Below are positions 34,469-42,642 of a stretch of DNA of 64,000 bases, piece by piece. This stretch comes from CBDHHC01 sp965263345 (GTDB taxonomy: Bacteria > Pseudomonadota > Alphaproteobacteria > Rhizobiales > CBDHHC01). Location of the stretch: assembly GCA_965263345.1 (NCBI GenBank), contig CBDHHC010000004.1:372001-436000 (forward strand). The letters run 5' to 3'. A model generated the notes under the pieces. It searched no databases. It was given only the letters and a program-made list of their open reading frames with translations, and was not told the DNA's origin. Both the position numbers and the translations under genes were made by a program. Every line of letters begins with the position of its first letter. The stretch's first letter is position 1.

Positions 34469-35086
34469 ATGTTTGAGTTAGATGTCGCAAGCGCACCTGT
34501 TACATATGCTTTGCTTGTGCTTAACCTCTTGATCAGTGGATATGCTTTAATTGCCAATTATTCTATTCTGAATGATTATAGCCTAAATGTTCATAACACC
34601 CTGAAAAACAAAGAATATTATCGTGTTATTTCATGTGGCTTTTTCCATACTGACCCTTTCCATTTTGCTTTTAATATGATCACGCTTTACTCATTTGGAA
34701 TCATCATGGAAAAGGTATTTTTAGGTTCATTTAATTTTCTACTTGTATACATGGGATCGATGATTATATCCCACCTCATTACTTTATTTGCCCATAGGTT
34801 TAATTCTGATTATACAGCGGTTGGCGCTTCAGGAGCTATTTCTGGAATTTTATTTTCGTTTTGTCTTTTTGCGCCATTTCACCCTTTGTATATCTTGTTT
34901 ATCCCTATTGGTATTCCAGCAATAATTTTCGCATTAATTTACGTGGCATATTCGATGTATGCGATGGATAATATGAATGATCGTATTGCTCATGAGGCGC
35001 ATTTGGGAGGTGCATTTGGTGGAGTTCTGCTGACAATTTTACTTAAGCCAATCGCATTATCGATATTCTACGGACAGATCACATAA
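34469..35086 (+). CDS. Rhomboid family intramembrane serine protease
   Basis: This 205-residue polytopic membrane protein has the rhomboid signatures: HTDPFHFAFNM (His-rich second helix), the catalytic Ser in VGASGAISG, and the catalytic His in EAHLGGAFGG on the last core helix. About six transmembrane segments are apparent, the minimal bacterial core. Rhomboids cleave single-pass membrane substrates within the bilayer; the substrates here are unknown. GAGG nine bases upstream supports the start. Confidence 0.93.
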   Translation: MFELDVASAPVTYALLVLNLLISGYALIANYSILNDYSLNVHNTLKNKEYYRVISCGFFHTDPFHFAFNMITLYSFGIIMEKVFLGSFNFLLVYMGSMIISHLITLFAHRFNSDYTAVGASGAISGILFSFCLFAPFHPLYILFIPIGIPAIIFALIYVAYSMYAMDNMNDRIAHEAHLGGAFGGVLLTILLKPIALSIFYGQIT

Positions 35087-35156
35087 ACAGCACTATCAAC
35101 ATAAAACCAAGTAACTTTAGTAAATTGGTTACTTATCAAGAAAACAGGGGTTAATT

Positions 35157-35513
35157 ATGAAAAAATATTTACTGGCGCTAACAATTATTTGTGCTTCTGC
35201 ATTCTCAGCACAAGCTGAAGTGATAAAAAATAAAATGGCGCTCGGATGTGCGGAAAAAGAAGTGGCTAAAACTGCTGCAAGTGAAATGATTAAATATGTT
35301 GATGCGATTAATAATCAACAAAATGTTCCATTTTCTGAAGATTGTGAAATTTTCATGGAAGGCGATACTGTGGAAATCATTGAAAAGCCGGAGGGTGAGC
35401 AATTTGTAAAAGCTCAGCGTCCTGCACAGATTAAATCTTTTTGGATTCCACTGGATGCACTTGGCCAAGAAACTGCTGAAACAATAGAGAAAACGGAAAA
35501 AACGGAAAAATAA
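35157..35513 (+). CDS. Small secreted protein, unknown function
   Basis: This 118-residue protein has a clear signal peptide (about residues 1-20, cleavage after AQA). The mature domain of about 75 residues has two cysteines that could form a periplasmic disulfide. An acidic/basic tail of EKTEKTEK repeats ends the protein; the tail is encoded by a short tandem repeat and could vary in length between strains. AGGGG upstream of the ATG supports the start. It follows the rhomboid gene by 70 bases and is followed by a strong terminator. Confidence 0.75.
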   Translation: MKKYLLALTIICASAFSAQAEVIKNKMALGCAEKEVAKTAASEMIKYVDAINNQQNVPFSEDCEIFMEGDTVEIIEKPEGEQFVKAQRPAQIKSFWIPLDALGQETAETIEKTEKTEK

Positions 35514-35572
35514 GTTTGCAATAAATTTATGTTTAGAACATAAGTTTATCAGCGAAATAAAGGATACTAGTT

Positions 35573-35603
35573 GGGCAACATTGGGTTGCCCTTTTCTTTT
35601 TTT
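35573..35603 (+). terminator. Rho-independent terminator
   Basis: GGGCAAC (35573-35579) and GTTGCCC (35585-35591) form a GC-rich 7-bp stem with a 5-base loop, followed immediately by a pyrimidine tract (TTTTCTTTTTTT, 35592-35603). This is the textbook form and probably ends the rhomboid/small secreted protein transcript. Confidence 0.88.
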
Positions 35604-35788
35604 GGACCATTTTTATTTATAATACTGCTTATAGATTTATTATATAGCTACTTGTTAACTGTGTTAACTTTAGATAATAGCTTGATTTTCACTTTATGTT
35701 GTATAAATCTTACATTGCCATAATTATTTCAATTTAGAAGCATACCTCACGGTGACAAAAATATAATATGTCTTAAAAGGCGGGAAGA

Positions 35789-36487
35789 ATGCCAACTATT
35801 GCTCTTGTAGATGATGATCGTAATATTTTAGCCTCGCTAAGAATGGTTTTAGAAGCTGAAGGATATAAAATTCAAACATATAATGATGGAGTTTCTGCTC
35901 TTGACGGTTTGACGGCAGATCCACCAGATATGGCGATATTTGATATTAAGATGCCTAAAATGGATGGCATGGAACTTTTAAGACGTGTACGTCAGAACTC
36001 AGAAATCCCCGTCATTTTCCTTACTTCCAAAGATGAAGAAATTGATGAATTGTTTGGTCTTAAAATGGGGGCAGACGATTATATATCTAAACCATTCTCC
36101 CAAAGACTTATCGTTGAACGTGTTAAGGCTATTCTAAGACGTTCTCATCCTAAAGATGGTTTACCAACTCCAGAAACAAGTGCTAAGACTTTAGAACGTG
36201 GCAAATTGTTGATGGATCCAGAGAGACATACATGTCATTGGGATGGTAGGCCAGTTACTTTAACTGTAACTGAGTTTCTTATCCTTCAATCTCTCGCATT
36301 GAGACCGGGTGTGGTGAAAAGCAGGGATGCTCTTATGGATGCTGCTTATGATGACCAAGTTTATGTTGATGATCGAACGATAGATAGCCATATCAAGAGA
36401 TTACGTAAAAAGTTTAAGAATGTTGATGATGATTTCGACGTTATTGAAACACTCTATGGGGTTGGATATAGGTTCAAAGAAGCCTAA
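35789..36487 (+). CDS. chvI: Response regulator ChvI (OmpR family)
   Basis: This 232-residue regulator has an N-terminal receiver domain with acidic pocket DDD (8-10), phospho-acceptor Asp52 (FDIKMPKMDG) and Lys in LTSKDEE. A C-terminal winged-helix DNA-binding domain ends DDRTIDSHIKRLRKKF and GVGYRF. It is followed by a cognate kinase and then HPr kinase, the arrangement of the alphaproteobacterial ChvI-ChvG (ExoS/BvrS-like) system. This system responds to acid or envelope stress and controls envelope genes in relatives. GGGAAG precedes the ATG. Confidence 0.95.
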   Translation: MPTIALVDDDRNILASLRMVLEAEGYKIQTYNDGVSALDGLTADPPDMAIFDIKMPKMDGMELLRRVRQNSEIPVIFLTSKDEEIDELFGLKMGADDYISKPFSQRLIVERVKAILRRSHPKDGLPTPETSAKTLERGKLLMDPERHTCHWDGRPVTLTVTEFLILQSLALRPGVVKSRDALMDAAYDDQVYVDDRTIDSHIKRLRKKFKNVDDDFDVIETLYGVGYRFKEA

Positions 36488-36503
36488 TGAGAAAAAAAAT
36501 CTC

Positions 36504-38372
36504 ATGAAAGCCAATATGGCTATTTCAACCTATAAATGGTGGCGCCTTTTTCGAAGTAAAGTTAAACCTCGTTATTGGTCAATTAAAATTGGCCAGTACA
36601 TAACTATATTTCTAGATCGCTTTGGATTTCATACTTTTTTTAAAAGTCTCTGGCGACGCATTATTATCATTAATCTTCTCGGGCTGTTTTGTTTAATAGC
36701 TGGTATTTTATATTTAAATGGTTTTCGTGAAAGTCTTCTTGATGTTAAAGTCAATAGTCTAGAAACCCATGGTCAGATTATTTCTGCAGTGATTGCGGCT
36801 ACAAATGTACCGGATGTTAATCGCACAGATCCTGATAATTTTAAGGATTTAGATACTCTTTTTCCTGATGAGAGTAATGAAAGTTTAAAAAATCAGAGCT
36901 TTTTTTTATACGATCAATCCCCCTTACATTTAGAAAAAATTGCCCCAATTTTACAGAAAGCTGTTGAACCTACGAATACACGTGCAAGGATTTATGAAGC
37001 TGATGGCAGAAATGTTTTAGATAGTATTGATTTTATTTCAAAAGGTAAGATTATCCTTACCACTCCTCCAGAAAAGCTTGAAAAAGATGTTAAACGTAAA
37101 GGTATCTTTTATGAGACCTATAAAAAAATTCTTGATTGGATAAATTATACGGATGTCCCTCTTTATATAGAAATTGGTAAAGCCAACGGTACGGCATACA
37201 CTGAGGTTAAAACTGCTCTGAATGGACAGCAAACTAAAATTTCTCGTGTTAATAATAAAGGGCAAACAATTGTAAGTGTAGCAACACCAATAAAAAGAGG
37301 TCCAGCCGTTCTTGGGGTGCTTTTGTTGACAACAAGAGGCGTTGAAATTGATACGGCTGTGGCAGCAGCTCGACAAGAGATTTTTCGTGTTGCTCTTGTG
37401 GCTCTAATTGTTGTTATTATCTCATCCATTTATCTTGCTGGTACAATTGCAGGGCCCATGCGCAGCCTCTCTGAAGGTGCGAAAAGTGTTAAGAAAAGCA
37501 TAAAAGAACGCCATCAAATACCAGATCTTACACATCGACCTGATGAAATTGGAGAGTTATCGAGTGCTTTACGCGAGATGACGCTTGCGCTCTACAGACG
37601 GATAGAGGCTATTGAAAGCTTTGCTGCAGATGTCTCGCATGAACTAAAAAATCCTCTTACGTCACTTAAAAGTGCCACTGAGACTCTACCTTTGGCGCGA
37701 ACTGATGAAGATAAAAAACATCTGCATGATATTATATTGAATGATGTTGGGCGTCTGAATCGCTTGATTACTGATATATCCAGTGCTTCACGCTTAGATG
37801 CTGAGCTTGTTAGGGCTGAAAGAAAACCAATAGATCTTGTCTTTTTGATTAAGACCGTTGCTGACATCTCTAATGATATTCATCATGATAATAATGCCCA
37901 AGTGATTGTTGATATCGTACAATCGCGATCAATTGATCGGGAATTTGTTGTTCATGGACATGATGGAAGGCTTGGACAAGTTTTTCATAATCTTCTCGAT
38001 AATGCTCTTTCTTTTTCACCTCCAGATGGCAAAGTGTGGATACGCGTCAAACGTGTTGTTAATGACATAGAGATCTGTGTTGAGGACCAAGGGCCAGGAA
38101 TTCCAGAAGACAATCTTAATAAAGTGTTTGCGCGTTTTTATACTGACCGGCCAGGTGATACCGCTTTTAGTGAAAACTCAGGGCTTGGTCTAAATATTTC
38201 CCAACAAATAATACTTGCCCATAAAGGGGAGATCTGGGCCGAAAATCGATATTCACATGAAATGATATCAGATACGACTTCATGTGATCAAAAGTCTGCT
38301 GCACCTAAGAAACTCGGTGCAAAACTTATGGTTAAGTTACCAGCGGCTTTTGCGTATAAGGGACGAAAATAA
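36504..38372 (+). CDS. chvG: Sensor histidine kinase ChvG
   Basis: This sensor kinase has two membrane segments (about residues 45-65 and 290-312) enclosing a periplasmic sensing region of about 220 residues. HAMP, HisKA with DVSHELKNPLTSL (phospho-acceptor His379) and HATPase_c with DQGPGIPEDN and GLGLNISQ follow. It is the partner of the preceding ChvI regulator. The start is placed at the ATG at 36504, 16 bases after the chvI stop; a longer frame from 36420 overlaps chvI and is probably spurious. A long insert near the C-terminus (SHEMISDTTSCDQKSAAPKK) is unlike most homologues. Confidence 0.94.
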   Translation: MKANMAISTYKWWRLFRSKVKPRYWSIKIGQYITIFLDRFGFHTFFKSLWRRIIIINLLGLFCLIAGILYLNGFRESLLDVKVNSLETHGQIISAVIAATNVPDVNRTDPDNFKDLDTLFPDESNESLKNQSFFLYDQSPLHLEKIAPILQKAVEPTNTRARIYEADGRNVLDSIDFISKGKIILTTPPEKLEKDVKRKGIFYETYKKILDWINYTDVPLYIEIGKANGTAYTEVKTALNGQQTKISRVNNKGQTIVSVATPIKRGPAVLGVLLLTTRGVEIDTAVAAARQEIFRVALVALIVVIISSIYLAGTIAGPMRSLSEGAKSVKKSIKERHQIPDLTHRPDEIGELSSALREMTLALYRRIEAIESFAADVSHELKNPLTSLKSATETLPLARTDEDKKHLHDIILNDVGRLNRLITDISSASRLDAELVRAERKPIDLVFLIKTVADISNDIHHDNNAQVIVDIVQSRSIDREFVVHGHDGRLGQVFHNLLDNALSFSPPDGKVWIRVKRVVNDIEICVEDQGPGIPEDNLNKVFARFYTDRPGDTAFSENSGLGLNISQQIILAHKGEIWAENRYSHEMISDTTSCDQKSAAPKKLGAKLMVKLPAAFAYKGRK

Positions 38373-38374
38373 GA

Positions 38375-38872
38375 TTGTCTAATAATATTCAAGAAACCGT
38401 TCATGGGACTTGCATTGCGTTCGGAGATAGTGCTGCCCTTTTAAGAGGTTGTTCTGGGTCGGGTAAATCAGATCTTGCTTTTCGGTTTATTAATCTAGAA
38501 AATCAAATAAATTCATGTGACCATATGCAAAGCTTTCACATTGTTGCAGATGATCAGGTTATTATTTGCACAGATGGGAATGATATTCATGCTTCTGCGC
38601 CAAAAACTATTTTAGGAAAGATAGAAATCCGAGGAATAGGAATATTGAATGTGCCATACATTCCACAAGCAACATTGAGACTCGTCATCGACCTAACTCA
38701 TTATGATGACGTGCCGAGGTTGCAGTTTCCTATAGAGAAAACTGATTATATTCAAATTTTGGACATTGATATTCCTAGGATTAAACTTTATCCATTTGAA
38801 GCATCTGCTGCTCTTAAAGTATTTGAGGCGATCAAACTTATTGAAGCAAAAAAAAACAATAAGCAGGAATGA
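38375..38872 (+). CDS. hprK: HPr kinase/phosphorylase, short alphaproteobacterial form
   Basis: This 165-residue protein consists only of the kinase domain: P-loop GCSGSGKS (residues 25-32), the acidic Asp pair VADDQV and IEIRGIGIL, the family signature. The N-terminal domain of Gram-positive HprK is absent, as usual in Alphaproteobacteria. It phosphorylates HPr on serine and so couples PTS state to regulation. It starts at a TTG two bases after the chvG stop, indicating translational coupling; no ATG fits the family N-terminus. In relatives the PTS IIA gene follows directly, but here two minus-strand genes intervene. Confidence 0.93.
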   Translation: MSNNIQETVHGTCIAFGDSAALLRGCSGSGKSDLAFRFINLENQINSCDHMQSFHIVADDQVIICTDGNDIHASAPKTILGKIEIRGIGILNVPYIPQATLRLVIDLTHYDDVPRLQFPIEKTDYIQILDIDIPRIKLYPFEASAALKVFEAIKLIEAKKNNKQE

Positions 38873-38916
38873 ATCTCCTACTTATTGTCTTTTTGAAATT
38901 CAGCTATATCAATTTA

Positions 38917-39657
38917 TTACAGCTTCACATCACCAAAATATTTCTTGTAGAATTTTTGGTATGTCCCATCAGCTTTCATTGATGCTAATGACTTTTCAAA
39001 GCGTGCCTTAACACCTTCAGGAAGCTGTTTATTACCACCAATCCATGTTTGTGTCTTCTTAACTGATTTACCAACAATCAGTTTGTCTGCAGCAAAACCT
39101 TCTTTTAGCCAAATGTAAGCTGCACGATGACTGAGAGTAAACCAAGCATCTGAACGACCCGCTTCAACTTTTTTTGCGTTTAGCTCTACCTTATTTACAG
39201 ATTTAAAGTTAGAGAATTTTTCAGCTTTCAACTTACGCTCACGTGGTGTTCCTGCAAGGACAGAAATATCGCCAAGTGATTTTGCCTCTTCGTATGAGTT
39301 CACTGGTTTTTTCGTTGATACAAATACATAATCTGGCTCAACAAGATTCACTAACCAGCTGTATTTAGGCTCACGCTTAGCTGTACGTGTCATACCAAAA
39401 ACAAGAGAGTTTGGTGTCTCTTGACCTTTCTTTTGCGCGCGCTTCCAAGGCATATAACTGATTTTTAATTTAACATTCGCACGTTTTGCCATTTCAGAGA
39501 CAACTTCATGCAAAAATCCGGGCTTCTCAGCCTTTGGATCAATTGTGAAGGGTGGAAGTTTTGCAGTAAAAGCTTCCAACTCAATTGTTTCTTCGGCATG
39601 TGACGAAGAAAGGCCCCCAAAAATAATTGCAAAACTAAATACTAAAATACGTAACAT
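38917..39657 (-). CDS. Family 3 extracellular solute-binding protein
   Basis: This 246-residue periplasmic binding protein of the SBP_bac_3 type has a signal peptide (about residues 1-21, cleavage after SHA). The fold markers are LPPFTIDPKAEKPGFLHEVV, FGMTRTAKREPKYSWL and the C-terminal SLASMKADGTYQKFYKKYFG. Such proteins bind amino acids or related ligands, and stand-alone members can present ligand to chemoreceptors. No ABC permease is adjacent, but a chemoreceptor gene lies 53 bases upstream on the same strand, which suggests a sensory role (inference). Confidence 0.88.
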   Translation of the reverse strand: MLRILVFSFAIIFGGLSSSHAEETIELEAFTAKLPPFTIDPKAEKPGFLHEVVSEMAKRANVKLKISYMPWKRAQKKGQETPNSLVFGMTRTAKREPKYSWLVNLVEPDYVFVSTKKPVNSYEEAKSLGDISVLAGTPRERKLKAEKFSNFKSVNKVELNAKKVEAGRSDAWFTLSHRAAYIWLKEGFAADKLIVGKSVKKTQTWIGGNKQLPEGVKARFEKSLASMKADGTYQKFYKKYFGDVKL

Positions 39658-39710
39658 ATACTCAACTCCTTACTTTTTGTACTGTCGCATTTATCTGTTA
39701 AAAATCTCGT

Positions 39711-41345
39711 TTATGCATTGGCAACTTCATCAAGAAATTCACTCACAACAACTTTTATCTGCCTTGTTTGATTGAGTATATTTTTTGAAGCGCCATCTAC
39801 TTGTTCAGATGCATGTTTTGCTTCTGATGCGGCTTCCATAACATTTTTCGCATTATCGACAACCTCATTCGTGGATGCAGCTGCCTGGACTGCATTTTGT
39901 GAAATATCAGTTGTTGCTGCTCCTTGCTCTTCAACTGCAGTTGAAATTGCACAAGAATATTCCATGACATCTTTCATCATTCTTGTTACTTCACTGATTG
40001 CATCACTGGTTTGGGTTGTTGTCCCGCAAATATTGTCAACATGTTCCGTAATATTATCAGTTGCTTTTGATGTTTGATTGGCAAGATTTTTTACCTCAGA
40101 GGCAACAACAGAAAACCCTTTGCCATACTCTCCAGCTCTTGCTGCTTCAATGGTTGCGTTTAATGCTAAGAGGTTTGTTTGCTCAGCAATATCTTGAATA
40201 AGATTAATGACCTCACCGATTTCGTTGGCAGCACTAGATAAAATATTAATTTTAGAATTGCTCTCTTCGGCTTTATCATTGCTTGATGTTACTACAGTAT
40301 TTGCCTGAGACAATTGTCCACCAATTTCATTTATTGAACTTGATAGCTCTTCTGCAGCTGCCGCAACTGTTTGCACATTTGATGAGGCATTACTCGCGGC
40401 TTCAGTTGCTAATGTCGCTCGTTCGGATGTTAAGTTTGAAAGAGAAATTAATTCACTTGATGCTTCCAACATCTGGTTGCTATCGTTGTTCACATTTTCA
40501 ATCTGTGCCGAAATATCTTCTTTGAATTTTACAACTAATGCATCAACACGCTCTTGTCTTTTGATCCTTATCGCTTCATTTTCTTTTTGCTTTTGTTCCA
40601 GCTCATTTCTTTCAAGCATTGTTTGGCGGAAAAACTCTACAGAGCGTGCAACATCACCAATTTCGTCTTTGCGATTTGCTGATGGTACATCACAGGCAAT
40701 GTCACCATTTGTGATAGATGAAATCGTCTTTGACAGAGCACGTATCGGATTTGTGATCCCTAATGTCACTAAATACAGAATTGATCCGATCAAAAGAAGG
40801 CATAGAATTACCATTATGATAATGCTGATAACTTTTATTTGTAAATTATTATCTGAACGTTGGTATGAATATGCTACAACAAGCTGTCCTATTGAGGTCT
40901 CTTTATCTTGCACAAATAAAGGAGACCTGACCACCATGATATTTGAAATCTCAGTAACATCTGTTGTGAACTTTTTCCCAAAACTCTTCGCAGGCAGGTT
41001 TAGTTTTTTATAAACTTCATTTGGTTTAACAGTTTTCTTAGCACTTTTACCTGAGAAAGCATTCGATTTATCATCTAACACCAAAGACCATACGACATCT
41101 GGATCCACACTTATGGCATCAAGTGCACGGTTTACAACACTCTTATCCAGGTCCCAAATCCCTTGAGCAATAGAAGGAGAAGTCGTTGTGGCAATGATAA
41201 GTGATTTTTCTTTAAGTACATTCTGACTTGTCTGTTTAGCATCCCAGAAAGCCATCATAGCTGCCAAGATACCCGTTGTAATAAGTACAGATAGTACAGG
41301 AAAAAGTAATTTGACAGAAATTGATCGTGAAAATAGACTTAACAT
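39711..41345 (-). CDS. Methyl-accepting chemotaxis protein
   Basis: The start is placed at the ATG at 41345 with GGGGA upstream; the frame extends to 41378. The 544-residue receptor has a first membrane segment (about residues 10-32), a periplasmic domain of about 125 residues with IWDLDKSVVNRALDAI, a second membrane segment (about 170-195) and HAMP. The signalling domain carries the conserved hairpin tip (ATIEAARAGEYGKGFSVVA, ASEVKNLANQTSKAT). It relays ligand occupancy to CheA. The neighbouring solute-binding protein may be its ligand carrier. No other chemotaxis genes are in the window. Confidence 0.94.
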   Translation of the reverse strand: MLSLFSRSISVKLLFPVLSVLITTGILAAMMAFWDAKQTSQNVLKEKSLIIATTTSPSIAQGIWDLDKSVVNRALDAISVDPDVVWSLVLDDKSNAFSGKSAKKTVKPNEVYKKLNLPAKSFGKKFTTDVTEISNIMVVRSPLFVQDKETSIGQLVVAYSYQRSDNNLQIKVISIIIMVILCLLLIGSILYLVTLGITNPIRALSKTISSITNGDIACDVPSANRKDEIGDVARSVEFFRQTMLERNELEQKQKENEAIRIKRQERVDALVVKFKEDISAQIENVNNDSNQMLEASSELISLSNLTSERATLATEAASNASSNVQTVAAAAEELSSSINEIGGQLSQANTVVTSSNDKAEESNSKINILSSAANEIGEVINLIQDIAEQTNLLALNATIEAARAGEYGKGFSVVASEVKNLANQTSKATDNITEHVDNICGTTTQTSDAISEVTRMMKDVMEYSCAISTAVEEQGAATTDISQNAVQAAASTNEVVDNAKNVMEAASEAKHASEQVDGASKNILNQTRQIKVVVSEFLDEVANA

Positions 41346-41704
41346 AGTTTCCCCAGAATTTACCGAACGCCCCGCCACGTTTAAACCAAATATTATTCTA
41401 TAACACTATTAACATTACAAAGTTTAAATTATATTAAAGGCATGATTTATACTGTCCTATTCAATGGAATATGCATTAAAAACCTTTTATTATATTCAAA
41501 TAAAATTTCTCAATACTTGAGGCAATATCGTTGATAATATGCAACTTACTTTTAGAATTTTAATCTATTTGTTGGAAAAATTGTATTACCCGACAGGAAA
41601 TTGATGATTATACTTGCATTCACTAAGACAAATATACAAAGATACGCTTAGTTGATTATTAGAGATAACTATAGAAAACGCGATAGATTACGAGCTTTTA
41701 TATA
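41346..41704. other. Intergenic region between chemoreceptor and PTS IIA gene
   Basis: This 359-base AT-rich gap between divergent genes contains no credible reading frame. It must carry the promoters of the chemoreceptor/solute-binding pair (minus) and of the PTS IIA-HPr pair (plus). The latter would normally be served from the chvI operon, so the insertion has presumably required a new promoter here. No obvious hairpins were seen. Confidence 0.4.
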
Positions 41705-42106
41705 ATGATTGGTCTAGTGATAGTCACGCATGGCGACCTGGCAAAAGAGTTTCGTTCCGCATTAGAGCATGTGGTTGGCCCACAAGAACAAATTGAAACC
41801 ATATCGATCGGTCCAGATGATGATATGGAAAAGAGGCGTGAAGATATTTTGAAGGCAATTCGTTCCGTTAATAGCGGAGAAGGTGCTGTACTTCTTACTG
41901 ATATGTTTGGCGGAACTCCCTCTAACCTCGCAATTTCTGTCATGGAAAATTCTAAAATTGAAGTCATTGCAGGGATTAACCTGCCAATGTTGATAAAACT
42001 TGCCAGCGTCAGAAGCGAATGTTCATTATCAGATGCAATTGATCAAGCGCAAAACGCTGGCCGTAAGTATATTAGTGTAGCCAGTCATGTGCTTGCAGGA
42101 AAATAG
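41705..42106 (+). CDS. PTS IIA component, mannose (EIIA-Man) family
   Basis: This 133-residue regulatory PTS protein has the active-site His9 in VIVTHGDLA and the GAVLLTDMFGGTPSN motif of the EIIA-Man fold. In Alphaproteobacteria it pairs with HPr and PtsI-Ntr without sugar-transporting PTS proteins and acts as a phosphate sink or regulator. It is followed 56 bases later by the HPr gene. The start has no strong ribosome binding site. Confidence 0.94.
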   Translation: MIGLVIVTHGDLAKEFRSALEHVVGPQEQIETISIGPDDDMEKRREDILKAIRSVNSGEGAVLLTDMFGGTPSNLAISVMENSKIEVIAGINLPMLIKLASVRSECSLSDAIDQAQNAGRKYISVASHVLAGK

Positions 42107-42162
42107 CTTCATTTTTGATTTTTTGCTAAACTTTCACATAAACATAACAATATAGGTTCTTT

Positions 42163-42483
42163 ATGACCTCCGTACCTCCTTCAAATTCAGATAATATTTC
42201 CAATCCAGATAATCTTCATAGTGCTGAGGTCATTATTTGCAACAATAAAGGATTGCATGCTAGAGCTGCGGCACAATTTGTTAAATGCGCCGGTAGCTTT
42301 AATGCGATTGTTCATGTCACCAGAAGCGGAGAAACTGTTGGAGGGACATCAATTATGGGGCTTATGATGTTAGCTGCAGCTAAAGGCAGCCAGATATTTA
42401 TCCAAGCTCAAGGCGCCGATGCTCAACAGGCTCTTGAGGCACTTGTTGCACTTGTCGAAGCTAAATTTCATGAAACTGAATAA
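42163..42483 (+). CDS. ptsH: HPr family phosphocarrier protein
   Basis: This 106-residue protein carries phospho-acceptor His32 (NKGLHARAAAQFV) and the HprK target Ser63 (GTSIMGLMML), both intact. It has a polar N-terminal extension of about 18 residues beyond the usual HPr length. It receives phosphate from enzyme I (not in the window) and passes it to the EIIA-Man protein encoded just upstream, while serine phosphorylation depends on hprK at 38375. Confidence 0.95.
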   Translation: MTSVPPSNSDNISNPDNLHSAEVIICNNKGLHARAAAQFVKCAGSFNAIVHVTRSGETVGGTSIMGLMMLAAAKGSQIFIQAQGADAQQALEALVALVEAKFHETE

Positions 42484-42642
42484 GATTTACTTCATTCTTA
42501 GCATAATAGGATAAAAAGATATAAAAATTTCTTTATATGTTTATTGCGTAATATTCTCATTGGTTTTATAAAACTTCAAAAATCAAAATAAATATGGATT
42601 ATGAACCAAACGCATACCCTCAATTTTATAAAGGAATTCAAT

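Noticed and set aside
36420..36503. chvG start overlapping chvI by 68 bases
   Set aside because: The overlapping codons do not look like a kinase N-terminus; the ATG at 36504 just after the chvI stop is more plausible. I considered a frameshift fusion of the two genes and saw no evidence for it.
42484..42642. Possible SAH or SAM riboswitch upstream of ahcY
   Set aside because: The region is AT-rich and no pseudoknot-like or GC-rich conserved helices could be drawn.
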